Of a stretch of 64,000 bases of DNA, positions 17,431-26,927 are shown in pieces. The DNA comes from Lutibacter flavus (GTDB lineage Bacteria; Bacteroidota; Bacteroidia; Flavobacteriales; Flavobacteriaceae): NCBI RefSeq assembly GCF_900188355.1, contig NZ_FZNX01000001.1:915754-979753 (forward strand), written 5' to 3'. Each line of letters begins with the position of its first letter. Position 1 is the stretch's first letter. Under the pieces are notes generated by a model. That model worked only from the letters and a program-made list of their open reading frames with translations, searched no databases and was not told where the DNA came from. A program made the position numbers and the translations under genes.

Positions 17431-18831
17431 TTATTTTCTTTGAAAACTAAAATTATAACGTAAATGGATTCCTAAGCTTGAAAAGTCAACTTTTTGTTGA
17501 GTAACTGGAGTTAACGAATATTTAAAATAAGGTTCTATAATTACAGATTGAAGTTGATTATTAATTGGAAGTTCAATACCAAATGAAAGGTTCAAAATAT
17601 TAGCGAAATTGAAGCTGTTTGAATTAGATGGAGTCACAACCTTACTATCAGTTTGCACCAACTCATATTTTACTATATTGTTTCCAAAAGTATCTTGAGT
17701 AGCAATTTCAGTTCTATTGTTTACTAAATAACTAGCCTCTACATCCTCTTTAAAATATGAAGTAGATGAAAATCCTGCAGAAATAAATAAGTTATTTTCA
17801 TTAAATGAAAAATTATATTTTAAATTAACTGGAATTTCAATTCCCTTAATAACTGCCTCTTTATTTACTAATTGGCTTGCACTTTTTGAACTTACAACAT
17901 CCGATAAATAGCTAGTTTGTTCGTTTAAATTAAGCTTTTGATCTGCATAAATTATTCCTGTACCTATGTTAAACTTTTTTGAAATTGGGATCTCTACAGT
18001 AACCCCTCCTGCAAAACCAACATTTGAATTTTCACCTTCTTGATTGTAGTCTAAAATTGGTGAAATATCTACACCATATTTAATTGGTTTTCTAATCTTC
18101 TCATCTTCAGATTTTTCTTCTTTAACCAAAGCCATAACTTCTTTTTTAATTGTTAAAGAATCATTTTTAATTTTTTGATCAATTTCAGCAAGGTTTTTTT
18201 TACTAATTATAGAATCTATATTTTTTTCTTTATCAATAGAAAAGGCTAAATTTTCATTCTTAGATTTAATGTCCTTATGAGCGATAGTAGTATTACCTTT
18301 TAAAGAATCAGTCAAAATTTCAATTTTATCTATAGCTGGAGGAATAACATTCTTATTTTTAATAGGTTGTTTTTTGTTATTAATTTCAGTAGAAGCAACT
18401 GCCTCTTTTACATTAAAATCGTTAGAGTTATTAAATTTACTCTTATTATTTATTGTTGTAGAATCAATTAAACTAACATTAGAATCCGATTGATTTAGAC
18501 TATCAATATAATCTGGTCCTGATGTAATAAAAATTTTCTCATTTAATTTTAAGCTATCAATTCTCAATGAATCATTTTTGTTGTCTAAAATAATTTGAGG
18601 ATTAATAACATCATTTGAATCTGAAGTGCTAAAGAAATATTTACCCAAACCTCCAGCTATTATAGAGAGCATAAAAAATGCTGCAATACGCCAATAAAAA
18701 AAGATTCTTCTCTTGTCTTTTTTCTTTTTAGCCACCAACATTTTCCAATGTTCTGGATTGTAGGGGATGTCTCTGTTTTCAGCTACTTCCTTAATTTTAT
18801 CACTTAATATTTTATCAAATTTATCTTTCAT
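17431..18831 (-). CDS. Anti-sigma-like membrane protein with C-terminal beta-barrel domain
   Basis: This 466-residue protein follows the ECF sigma gene by 5 nt, the usual place for an anti-sigma factor. The first ~40 residues are charged and probably cytoplasmic (MKDKFDKILSDKIKEVAENR). One transmembrane helix follows near 45-66, then a long Ser/Asn/Lys-rich stretch, and from about residue 250 a beta-rich domain (YGVDISPILDYN, FNIGTGIIYADQKLNL, LRYNFSF at the end) typical of outer-membrane beta-barrel families in Bacteroidetes. Proteins of this shape occur often in Bacteroidetes ECF loci. That it sequesters the sigma factor is inference from position and topology. Confidence 0.7.
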   Translation of the reverse strand: MKDKFDKILSDKIKEVAENRDIPYNPEHWKMLVAKKKKDKRRIFFYWRIAAFFMLSIIAGGLGKYFFSTSDSNDVINPQIILDNKNDSLRIDSLKLNEKIFITSGPDYIDSLNQSDSNVSLIDSTTINNKSKFNNSNDFNVKEAVASTEINNKKQPIKNKNVIPPAIDKIEILTDSLKGNTTIAHKDIKSKNENLAFSIDKEKNIDSIISKKNLAEIDQKIKNDSLTIKKEVMALVKEEKSEDEKIRKPIKYGVDISPILDYNQEGENSNVGFAGGVTVEIPISKKFNIGTGIIYADQKLNLNEQTSYLSDVVSSKSASQLVNKEAVIKGIEIPVNLKYNFSFNENNLFISAGFSSTSYFKEDVEASYLVNNRTEIATQDTFGNNIVKYELVQTDSKVVTPSNSNSFNFANILNLSFGIELPINNQLQSVIIEPYFKYSLTPVTQQKVDFSSLGIHLRYNFSFQRK

Positions 18832-18836
18832 TTATT

Positions 18837-19391
18837 CTAAAAGTTTTTATTAAACAAAACTCTTAACTTCTTTTTAGCTCTTGTTAAAAATACTCTTGAA
18901 GTACTTTCGCTAATTACAAGTTTTACAGATATTTCCAAATGACTAAACCCTTGTATTTCATATAAGTTAAAAACAAGTCGGTGCATTTCTGGTAATTGAT
19001 CTAATAATTTTAAAATATCTTCAACATTTAAATTATCTATACTATTTTCATCAGGTATTAAATCTTCAACTTCTTCTATTTCTAATTGATAATAATGCTT
19101 TGAATTTTTTCGAATATTATCAATTGCAGTGTTAATTAGAATCCTTCTTAACCAGTTCTTAAATGGAACAGTGTCATTGTATCCTTTTTTTTGTATTGAA
19201 GAAAAAACCTTTAAAAAACTATCATTTAAAATACTAACAGCATCATCATTAGAATATGTATATAGCCTGCAAATACTTAAAGAATAGCCATAAAAATGCT
19301 TGTACAACAATTCTTGTTGTATTACATTACCTTTCTTACAACCGGTGATAAGCTTTTCTAAAAATATGTGTTTATCTATTTCCTGTTCCAA
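18837..19391 (-). CDS. ECF RNA polymerase sigma factor
   Basis: This 184-residue protein is an extracytoplasmic-function sigma factor. Region 2 lies near residues 25-95 (DDAVSILNDSFLKVFSSIQKK and PFKNWLRRILINTAID). Region 4 lies near 134-180 (LPEMHRLVFNLYEIQGFSHLEIS, then a helix-turn-helix ending RVFLTRAKKKLR). The start is TTG, with the first residues EQEIDKHIF. A TAAGTTTG box 22 nt upstream suggests transcription by the housekeeping polymerase, while its likely targets use the TGTAGCG-N14-AACGTAT motif. The barrel/anti-sigma gene follows in the same transcript. Confidence 0.9.
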   Translation of the reverse strand: MEQEIDKHIFLEKLITGCKKGNVIQQELLYKHFYGYSLSICRLYTYSNDDAVSILNDSFLKVFSSIQKKGYNDTVPFKNWLRRILINTAIDNIRKNSKHYYQLEIEEVEDLIPDENSIDNLNVEDILKLLDQLPEMHRLVFNLYEIQGFSHLEISVKLVISESTSRVFLTRAKKKLRVLFNKNF

Positions 19392-19413
19392 ATTGAATTT
19401 GGTTAACCTTTTA

Positions 19414-19421
19414 CAAACTTA
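19414..19421 (-). promoter_or_regulatory. Probable -7 box of the ECF sigma gene
   Basis: TAAGTTTG on the minus strand matches TAnnTTTG and lies 22 nt before the TTG start codon. It suggests constitutive supply of the sigma factor. Confidence 0.5.
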
Positions 19422-19442
19422 ATACCTTAATTATCAATCGAT

Positions 19443-19976
19443 TTAGTTAATTACAACATCAGCTTCTTCACCTGAATTATAAGTGCTATAAATATGATAT
19501 GCACAGCTATCTTTATAAACAACATCACCAACTAATTCTTTTAAATTTATACTAATAGTTTCAGTTATTAAAGCTTCACAATCATCATTATTGCTATCAT
19601 GAATAAGTAATAAATTCATATGGCAAGGTTCATCTGTATACACAATTCCATCCCAAATAATTTCGAAGCCATGTTGTTTGCAACCCCCACTGTATGACAA
19701 ATTTATTTGAATCGAATCTTTTTCTCTTTTCGCACTATTTATAACATAAGATTCACCTGAACTTAAATTGTTCAATCTATTACTATTTAATGTATAAAAA
19801 ACCTCACTATTTATGCGTAATACAGCAGACACTTGTGAAAATTCTGATTGAGATGTATAAATGGCATCATTAAATGCATCAGAAACTTCACTATCTTCTA
19901 AACTATCTGAACAAGAAGTGCTGCTCAGTGCAATTATAAAAACTATTGATAAAAGTTGAAAAAATATATTTTTCAT
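19443..19976 (-). CDS. Predicted lipoprotein of the ECF locus
   Basis: I do not recognise this 177-residue protein. The N-terminus is a lipoprotein signal (MKNIFFQLLSIVFIIALSSTSC) with the lipid-attachment Cys in SSTSC at residue 22, followed by acidic residues (SDSLEDSEVSD). The mature part is beta-rich and contains four further Cys (in GGCKQHGFE, EPCHMN, DDCEAL and DSCAYH), which may form disulfides outside the cytoplasm. It starts 5 nt after the preceding lipoprotein gene, so the two form a pair under the ECF-type promoter at 20494-20521. A role in envelope sensing or stress is inferred from context only. Confidence 0.65.
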   Translation of the reverse strand: MKNIFFQLLSIVFIIALSSTSCSDSLEDSEVSDAFNDAIYTSQSEFSQVSAVLRINSEVFYTLNSNRLNNLSSGESYVINSAKREKDSIQINLSYSGGCKQHGFEIIWDGIVYTDEPCHMNLLLIHDSNNDDCEALITETISINLKELVGDVVYKDSCAYHIYSTYNSGEEADVVIN

Positions 19977-19981
19977 TTTAA

Positions 19982-20422
19982 TTAAATTTTAACCTGAATA
20001 ATTCCAGTAATATTTGATTCTGTATACTCATAAGTTTGAAGATTAAAATTTTCTACAACAAAATAAGAACAACACTCTTCACTTATATGATCCATATCAA
20101 GTTCAAAAATTACCGAAACTTCATCACTTAATTTAACAGTATATACTTTTGGGTCTAATTCCCAACCTATTTCACTGAGTGTTAATATATATCTTTCATT
20201 GTAAAATATTATTTGAAAATTTACGTCATCATCATTTTCATCAATAACAATTACTGCATCTTTGTCAAAAGTATCATTTACAAATAAATTTTCTTCGGTA
20301 TCTTTGTCAACAAATTCAAAATTAAATTGTCTTGGCGGTGTAAAACAACTGCCACAATCATCCTTAAGGTCACATGAAACTACTGTTAAAAATATAACAA
20401 ACAACACTAAAATTCTTTTCAT
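19982..20422 (-). CDS. Predicted Cys-rich lipoprotein of the ECF locus
   Basis: This 146-residue protein has a short lipoprotein signal (MKRILVLFVIFLTVVSC, lipid Cys at residue 17). The mature part begins with DLKDDCGSCFTPPRQF and has a second pair of Cys in SEECCSYF near residue 116. The predicted strands and length suggest a small beta-sandwich. I have seen similar CGSCFTPP-type lipoproteins in flavobacteria but know of no function. It is the first gene after the ECF-type promoter, with a leader of about 70 nt, and the second lipoprotein gene follows by 5 nt. Confidence 0.65.
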   Translation of the reverse strand: MKRILVLFVIFLTVVSCDLKDDCGSCFTPPRQFNFEFVDKDTEENLFVNDTFDKDAVIVIDENDDDVNFQIIFYNERYILTLSEIGWELDPKVYTVKLSDEVSVIFELDMDHISEECCSYFVVENFNLQTYEYTESNITGIIQVKI

Positions 20423-20493
20423 TTCTTTAACTTTTTAAATTTTACAAAATATAATTAATTGAAATCATCTAAAATTGAAATCTTATATTCTCA

Positions 20494-20521
20494 ATACGTT
20501 TAAAAAGTTAAAAACGCTACA
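20494..20521 (-). promoter_or_regulatory. ECF-type promoter of the lipoprotein pair
   Basis: TGTAGCG (20521-20515) and AACGTAT (20500-20494) are separated by 14 nt, identical in boxes and spacing to the motif at 17393-17420. This resembles Bacteroidetes ECF promoters (GTAAC ... CGT). Control by the adjacent sigma factor is inferred. Confidence 0.55.
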
Positions 20522-20539
20522 TTAAATTCTATTTTGTTG

Positions 20540-21097
20540 TTATTCCAGTATCAATTTATCTAACAAGTTTCTTACTTTGGTACTATTCCAATTTGCAGAA
20601 CCCGTTTTAGAAATTAAAATATTCCCCTCTTTATCAATTAAATAAGTAGCTGGTATACTGTTAGTCTCTGTTAATTTTTTTGGCGGTAGACTTTGGGAAT
20701 TATAACTCGGTAAATTATATTCATTTTTAATATAGAATTTCTCAACTGTTTCCCAACTTTCATTTGTTACAAACACAAAAGAAACTTTGTCCTTATAATC
20801 ATTATATAATTCTTGAATCATAGGCATTTCCGCTCTACAAGGTGGACACCAAGTTGCCCAAAAATTTACAAAAACTACTTTATCTTCTAATTCACTAAAA
20901 TTTATGCTTTCTGCATTCAACCCTTTCAGTTGCCAGTTATAAGTATCTATTTTTTCTGAACTCTCTACATTTTCAACACTTGGAGCAAATGCAATTTGAC
21001 GCATAACCCATTCTCTAGAGGGTGGATATAATAGAACTGCAATAGCTATTACAAAAATTATATTTGAAATAGACTTACGATTTATTTTAAAATTCAT
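20540..21097 (-). CDS. TlpA-like membrane-anchored thioredoxin
   Basis: This 185-residue protein is a thioredoxin-fold oxidoreductase of the TlpA/ResA type, held in the inner membrane and facing the periplasm. An N-terminal anchor (about residues 12-25) precedes the fold, and the active site WATWCPPC has its Cys at 84 and 87. Typical TlpA features follow: an insertion before EMPMIQELY, and IPATYLIDKEGNI with the cis-Pro at about residue 150. Such proteins keep periplasmic or cytochrome thiols reduced. It lies just upstream of the Cys-rich lipoproteins, which could be its substrates, though the ECF-type promoter between them suggests separate transcription. Confidence 0.88.
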   Translation of the reverse strand: MNFKINRKSISNIIFVIAIAVLLYPPSREWVMRQIAFAPSVENVESSEKIDTYNWQLKGLNAESINFSELEDKVVFVNFWATWCPPCRAEMPMIQELYNDYKDKVSFVFVTNESWETVEKFYIKNEYNLPSYNSQSLPPKKLTETNSIPATYLIDKEGNILISKTGSANWNSTKVRNLLDKLILE

Positions 21098-21154
21098 AAA
21101 ATTTAATTTTTAAAATTAGTAGTAATTAATCTTATTACTTACAAGTAAAACGAA

Positions 21155-21181
21155 AAAAACCTTTGAAAATCAAAGGTTTTT
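21155..21181 (-). terminator. Terminator after sucD
   Basis: A 12-bp stem (arms 21155-21166 and 21170-21181, core AACCTTTGA) with a 3-nt loop is followed on the minus strand by a T-run. It lies about 30 nt after the sucD stop. Confidence 0.88.
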
Positions 21182-21213
21182 AAAATTATATAAAACAACT
21201 AATTTTTAGTTAA

Positions 21214-22086
<873 letters not shown>

Positions 22087-22163
22087 TTATGTATGTTTTA
22101 AATTAAATACTTATGCAAATACAAAAGTAATTTTTTTAGTTGTTTCCGTTAAAATAATAGTAA

Positions 22164-23084
22164 TTATTTTTTATCTTTTATTAATCTTTTTATTTCAACC
22201 ATTTCTTTCAATTTTTTTCTTGATTCTTCTATTGGGGTTCCAAAATAAGTTCGTTTTCCTTTTACAGATTTTGTTACACCTGTTTGACCCAAGATAACTG
22301 CTCCTTCTCCAATTGTAATTCCACTGTTTGTACCAACCTGCCCCCATATAGTTACATTATCTTCAACAATAACACAACCTGCAATACCAGTTTGAGAAGC
22401 AATTAAACAATTATTTCCAATAACTGTATCATGTCCTATTTGAACCTGATTATCAATTTTTGAACCTTTTTTTATAATTGTATTTCCAGAAACACCTCTA
22501 TCAATTGTACACAAAGCGCCAATATCCACATTATCTTCAATAATTACAGATCCACCACTTAATAGTTTATCATAACCACTTTTACGTTTTTTATAATAAA
22601 AGGCGTCAGCTCCCAAAATTGTTCCTGAATGAATAGTAACATTATTTCCTATTATAATATTATCATATATAGTCACATTTGGATGAATAGTACAATTATT
22701 TCCAATGCGTACATTATTACCAATAAAAACATTTGGCTGAATAATACAATCAATTCCTATTTTTGCGGAATCTGAAATTAATAAATTTGATGGTTTAAAT
22801 GGCTTAAAATGTTGAGTAAGTTTATTAAAATCTGAAAATGGATCTTTCGATATTAACAATCCTTTTCCCTCAGGACAATCAACCCTTTTATTTATTAATA
22901 CGACAGAAGCCTTTGATTTTAACGCTTTATCATAATATTTCGGATGATCAACAAAAACAATATCTCCTTCTTCAACAACATGAATCTCATTACAACCAAG
23001 GACAGGAAAATTTGGAGACCCTACAAATTCTACTTTTAATAACTGCGCAATTTCTTGTAAACTAAATTCACGTGGAAATTTCAT
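22164..23084 (-). CDS. Second LpxD-like acyltransferase
   Basis: This 306-residue protein resembles LpxD, which adds the N-linked 3-hydroxyacyl chain to UDP-3-O-acyl-glucosamine. It has an N-terminal nucleotide-binding-like domain (residues 1-100) and a left-handed beta-helix of hexapeptide repeats (about 105-275). The catalytic His position is kept in QVQIGHDTVIG (residue 218). It is a paralogue of the full lpxD at the head of the same operon and lacks that protein's longer C-terminal helix. The different N-terminal domain suggests another substrate, perhaps a different acyl chain or sugar nucleotide. It lies 5 nt after efp. Confidence 0.75.
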   Translation of the reverse strand: MKFPREFSLQEIAQLLKVEFVGSPNFPVLGCNEIHVVEEGDIVFVDHPKYYDKALKSKASVVLINKRVDCPEGKGLLISKDPFSDFNKLTQHFKPFKPSNLLISDSAKIGIDCIIQPNVFIGNNVRIGNNCTIHPNVTIYDNIIIGNNVTIHSGTILGADAFYYKKRKSGYDKLLSGGSVIIEDNVDIGALCTIDRGVSGNTIIKKGSKIDNQVQIGHDTVIGNNCLIASQTGIAGCVIVEDNVTIWGQVGTNSGITIGEGAVILGQTGVTKSVKGKRTYFGTPIEESRKKLKEMVEIKRLIKDKK

Positions 23085-23089
23085 ATACT

Positions 23090-23656
23090 TTATTCTTTAA
23101 CTCGCTCTAAATAAGCTCCTTTTGATGTGTCAATTTTAACTTTATCACCTTCATTAATAAATAAAGGTACGTTTATTTGTGCACCTGTTTCAACTGTTGC
23201 AGGCTTTGTTGCATTTGTTGCTGTATTTCCCTTAACACCAGGTTCGGTATGGGTTATTTCCAAAACAACACTTGCCGGCATATCAACCGAAAGTGGCATA
23301 CTGTCTTCAGTATTAAAAATTATGGTTACAACTTCTCCTTCTTTTAAAAGATCAGGACAATCAAGCGTTTCTTTTTGAAGCTCAATTTGATTGTAATCAT
23401 CTGTATTCATAAAGTGAAACGTATCACCTTCAGGATATAAGAATTGATATTTTCTAGTTTCAACACGTATATCTTCAATTTTTCTTCCAGCTGGAAATGT
23501 GTTATCCAAAACTTTACCAGAAGTAAGACTTTTTAATTTTGTTCTTACAAATGCTGGACCTTTTCCTGGTTTTACATGTAAAAATTCTATTACTTTAAAA
23601 ATATCATTATTATGTCTAATACATAATCCATTTCTAATATCTGATGTTGTTGCCAT
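23090..23656 (-). CDS. efp: Elongation factor P
   Basis: EF-P binds ribosomes stalled at polyproline and promotes peptide bond formation. The 188-residue protein has the three OB-like domains of the family. The tip loop of domain I reads HVKPGKGPAF, with Lys at position 32, the site modified in many bacteria; no modification gene is visible here. It lies inside the lipid A operon between lpxA (24 nt upstream) and the second lpxD-like gene. Confidence 0.96.
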   Translation of the reverse strand: MATTSDIRNGLCIRHNNDIFKVIEFLHVKPGKGPAFVRTKLKSLTSGKVLDNTFPAGRKIEDIRVETRKYQFLYPEGDTFHFMNTDDYNQIELQKETLDCPDLLKEGEVVTIIFNTEDSMPLSVDMPASVVLEITHTEPGVKGNTATNATKPATVETGAQINVPLFINEGDKVKIDTSKGAYLERVKE

Positions 23657-23680
23657 ATTTTCTATTTATTTTTTAAATTT

Positions 23681-24463
23681 TTAGCTACCTGTATACCCTT
23701 TCATAATTCCCCTTTGAGAATTTTTAATGAAAAGAATAATTTGATCTCTTTCACTTGTAGCTTCCATTTCTGCTTCAATAATTTCTACTGCTTGTGTTGT
23801 ATTATAATTTTTTTGATACAAAAGCCTAAATATATTCTGAATTTCTCTTATTTTTTCTGTTGTAAAGCCTCTTCTTCTTAATCCTATTGAATTAATTCCA
23901 ATATATGAAAGCGGTTCTTTTCCAGCTTTTGCAAATGGAGGTACATCTTTTCTTACTAAAGATCCTCCAGATACCATAGCATGTTCTCCTATATGAATAA
24001 ATTGATGAACAGCAACTAAGCCACTTAAAATGGCAAAATCTCCAACTGTTACATGACCTGCAATTACAGATCCATTTGCCAAAATACAGTTATTTCCAAT
24101 TACACAATCATGTGCAATATGCGAGGTTGCCATTATCAAACAGTTATCTCCTATTTGGGTTTTTCCAAGGGCTTTTGTTCCTCTATTAACTGTAACACAT
24201 TCTCTAATTGTAGTATTATCTCCAATTACTGCCAAAGAATCTTCACCATCAAATTTTAAATCCTGTGGAATTGCAGAAATTACTGCTCCTGGAAAAATTC
24301 TACAATTCTTACCAATTCTGGCACCTTCCATAATGGTTACATTAGATCCTATCCAGGTTCCCGAGCCAATTATTACATTATTATGAATTGTAGTAAATGG
24401 TTCTACCACCACATTGGTTGCAATTTTTGCACCTGGGTGAATATATGCTAAAGGTTGATTCAT
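23681..24463 (-). CDS. lpxA: UDP-N-acetylglucosamine acyltransferase LpxA
   Basis: LpxA transfers a 3-hydroxyacyl chain from ACP to the 3-OH of UDP-GlcNAc, the first step of lipid A synthesis. The 260-residue protein is a left-handed beta-helix with regular hexapeptide repeats to about residue 180 and a C-terminal helical part (RRRGFTTEKIREIQNIFRLLY). The catalytic His corresponds to residue 118 in SHIAHDCVIG, and HQFIHIGEHAMVSGGS follows as in the family. Its ATG shares one base with the stop of lpxC-fabZ, so translation is coupled. Confidence 0.95.
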   Translation of the reverse strand: MNQPLAYIHPGAKIATNVVVEPFTTIHNNVIIGSGTWIGSNVTIMEGARIGKNCRIFPGAVISAIPQDLKFDGEDSLAVIGDNTTIRECVTVNRGTKALGKTQIGDNCLIMATSHIAHDCVIGNNCILANGSVIAGHVTVGDFAILSGLVAVHQFIHIGEHAMVSGGSLVRKDVPPFAKAGKEPLSYIGINSIGLRRRGFTTEKIREIQNIFRLLYQKNYNTTQAVEIIEAEMEATSERDQIILFIKNSQRGIMKGYTGS

Positions 24464-25860
24464 TATTCTTTAGGTTTTTTTGCTATTTGCGCCATTAATT
24501 CTGCTTCAACAACTAATTTACCATTTGCGTATCCATAAGACTGCATATGACAAATTCCTCGCCTTATAGGTGAAATTAATTCGGCTTTAAAAATTAAAGT
24601 GTCTCCTGGCAATACTTTTTGTTTAAACTTAACATTATCCATTTTCATAAAATATGTTAAATAATTTTCAGGATCTGGTACCGTACTTAAAACTAAAATA
24701 CCACCACATTGTGCCATTGCTTCTACTTGTAAAACTCCTGGCATTACTGGTGCACCTGGAAAATGACCAACAAAGAAATCTTCATTCATGGTCACATTTT
24801 TCATTCCAACTACATGTTTATCAGAAAGTTCTATAATTCTATCTATCAATAAAAATGGTGGCCTGTGTGGTAGAATACTCATAATTTTATGAATATCCAT
24901 TAATGGAGGTAAATTTAAATCAAACGAAGGAACCTTATTTCTTTTCTCGTATTTTATAATTTTTTGAAGTTTTTTTGCAAAAACCGTATTTACTAAATGC
25001 CCTGGTTTATTTGCAATTACTTTACCTCTTATTCTAGTTCCAACCAATGCTAAATCACCAATAACGTCTAACAATTTGTGCCGTGCAGCTTCATTAGCCC
25101 AGCGCAATGTTAAATTATCTAAAATTCCATTTGGCTTAACATTCAACGTTTTTTTATTAAACGCTTTTTTTAATTTATCCATAGTTTCTTCAGATATTTC
25201 TTTATCTACATAAACTATGGCGTTATTTAAATCTCCTCCTTTTATTAAATTATTATCTAAAAGCATTTCTAATTCATGCAAAAAGCTAAAAGTACGGGCA
25301 TCAGAAATTTCATCTTTAAAATCTGCTAATGAATTTAAAGTTGCATTTTGTGTTCCTAAAACCTTTGTACCAAAATCTACCATTGCAGTAATTTGATATT
25401 CATCTGAAGGCATTAAAATAATTTCACTTCCAGTTTTTTCGTCTTTATATGATATTATTTCTTTAACTACATATTCTTCTCTTAAAGCATCTTGTTCTTG
25501 AATTCCTGCTTTTTCCAGCGCTTCAACAAAGTGTTTTGAAGAACCATCCATAATTGGAGGTTCAGGGTTGTTTATTTCAATACAAATATTATCTATACCT
25601 AATGCTACGACAGCAGCTAATACATGCTCCGAAGTATTTACAAAAACACCTCTTTTTTCTAAATTTGTGCCTCGTTGCGTATTTACAACATATTCAGCAC
25701 TTGCTTCAATAATAGGCTCACCTTCCAAATCAATTCTAACAAAAGCATATCCGTGATTTATTGGAGCTGGCTTAAATGTCATAGTAACTTTATTTCCAGT
25801 ATGTAAACCCACCCCTGAAAGTGTTACTTCTTTTTTAATTGTCTTCTGTTTAGTACTCAT
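24463..25860 (-). CDS. lpxC-fabZ: LpxC-FabZ fusion: UDP-3-O-acyl-GlcNAc deacetylase / 3-hydroxyacyl-ACP dehydratase
   Basis: This 465-residue protein joins two enzymes. The N-terminal LpxC part (about 1-310) is the zinc deacetylase committing lipid A synthesis; its zinc ligands are His79 (NTSEHVL), His261 and Asp265 (ARHKLLD), with His288 (NKPGHLV) in the active site. The C-terminal FabZ part (about 318-465) dehydrates 3-hydroxyacyl-ACP, with His366 and Glu380 in FVGHFPGAPVMPGVLQVEAM. The fusion is known and typical of Bacteroidetes. It places the enzymes competing for 3-hydroxyacyl-ACP supply and use in one polypeptide. It shares single-base junctions with lpxD and lpxA. Confidence 0.96.
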   Translation of the reverse strand: MSTKQKTIKKEVTLSGVGLHTGNKVTMTFKPAPINHGYAFVRIDLEGEPIIEASAEYVVNTQRGTNLEKRGVFVNTSEHVLAAVVALGIDNICIEINNPEPPIMDGSSKHFVEALEKAGIQEQDALREEYVVKEIISYKDEKTGSEIILMPSDEYQITAMVDFGTKVLGTQNATLNSLADFKDEISDARTFSFLHELEMLLDNNLIKGGDLNNAIVYVDKEISEETMDKLKKAFNKKTLNVKPNGILDNLTLRWANEAARHKLLDVIGDLALVGTRIRGKVIANKPGHLVNTVFAKKLQKIIKYEKRNKVPSFDLNLPPLMDIHKIMSILPHRPPFLLIDRIIELSDKHVVGMKNVTMNEDFFVGHFPGAPVMPGVLQVEAMAQCGGILVLSTVPDPENYLTYFMKMDNVKFKQKVLPGDTLIFKAELISPIRRGICHMQSYGYANGKLVVEAELMAQIAKKPKE

Positions 25861-26894
25861 TATTTTTCCTTTAAAGCTTTAATTTCTTTTTCTAATGAAT
25901 TTAATTTAGCGACAAGGTCTGGCAATTTTTTAAAATAAACATAAGACTTGTTAAAATCATTATATCCAAATGCCGGAGTTCCTTGAATAATTTCATTATC
26001 CTTTATATTTCTACCAATACCAGATTGTGCTTGTATTCTAACATTGTTTCCAATTATTAAATGACCGGCTATACCAACTTGACCACCAATCATACAACTT
26101 TCACCTATTTTTGAAGATCCAGCAATACCTGTTTGAGCGGCTATTACAGTATTTTTGCCAATTTCTACATTATGTCCAACTTGAATTTGATTGTCTAATT
26201 TTACACCTTTTCGTATAATTGTTGAACCCATAGTTGCTCTGTCAATTGTTGTAGCAGCACCTATATCTACATAATCTTCAATAATTACATTTCCAATCTG
26301 AGGGATTTTTGCATAAATACCATCCTTACTTGGAGCAAATCCAAATCCATCCGCTCCAATAATTGCCCCTGAATTAATTACACAATTTTTTCCAATTTCA
26401 GTTTCAGAATAAATTTTAGCACCTGAAAATAATATCGTATTATCTCCAATGGTTACATTATCACCAATATACACATTTGGATATATTTTAACATTATTAC
26501 CAATATTAACTTCGCTTCCAATATGTGAAAATGCTCCTAAATAAACAGCATCCCCTAATGTAGCGCTATCGCTTACAAAAGAAGGCGTTTCGATACCAAT
26601 TTTATTTAATTTAACCTGACTGTAATATTCTAATATTAACGCAAATGATTCATAAGCGTCTTCAACTTTAATAAGCGTAGTTTCAAACTCTTTTTCAGGA
26701 GTGAAATTTTTGCCAACAATTGCAACAGAAGCTTTTGTTGAATAAATAAATGGCGTATATTTTGGATTGGATAAGAATGTTAATGAACCTTCTTCTCCCT
26801 CTTCAATTTTAGAAAGTTTAAATACTTCAATATCTCCATCACCAACAATATCACCTCCTAAAATTTCTGCTATTTGATTTGCTGTAAATTTCAT
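25860..26894 (-). CDS. lpxD: UDP-3-O-(3-hydroxyacyl)glucosamine N-acyltransferase LpxD
   Basis: LpxD adds the second, N-linked acyl chain in lipid A synthesis. The 344-residue protein has the usual length: a uridine-binding N-terminal domain (1-100), the hexapeptide beta-helix (about 105-310) with catalytic His241 in QVGHNVEIG, and a C-terminal helix (KKLPDLVAKLNSLEKEIKALKEK) used for trimer and ACP contacts. It heads the operon lpxD, lpxC-fabZ, lpxA, efp, lpxD-like. A TACTTTTG box ends 5 nt before its ATG, so the operon mRNA may have almost no leader. Confidence 0.95.
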   Translation of the reverse strand: MKFTANQIAEILGGDIVGDGDIEVFKLSKIEEGEEGSLTFLSNPKYTPFIYSTKASVAIVGKNFTPEKEFETTLIKVEDAYESFALILEYYSQVKLNKIGIETPSFVSDSATLGDAVYLGAFSHIGSEVNIGNNVKIYPNVYIGDNVTIGDNTILFSGAKIYSETEIGKNCVINSGAIIGADGFGFAPSKDGIYAKIPQIGNVIIEDYVDIGAATTIDRATMGSTIIRKGVKLDNQIQVGHNVEIGKNTVIAAQTGIAGSSKIGESCMIGGQVGIAGHLIIGNNVRIQAQSGIGRNIKDNEIIQGTPAFGYNDFNKSYVYFKKLPDLVAKLNSLEKEIKALKEK

Positions 26895-26899
26895 TGCTG

Positions 26900-26907
26900 C
26901 AAAAGTA
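26900..26907 (-). promoter_or_regulatory. TAnnTTTG box immediately before lpxD
   Basis: TACTTTTG on the minus strand ends 5 nt before the lpxD ATG. It is the probable -7 element of the lipid A operon and lies between the HD-hydrolase stop and lpxD. Confidence 0.55.
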
Positions 26908-26927
26908 AAAAAAAAGAATAACTATAC

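Noticed and set aside
23127-23378. Plus-strand ORF of 83 codons inside efp
   Set aside because: It runs opposite a conserved gene and resembles no family; treated as a shadow frame.
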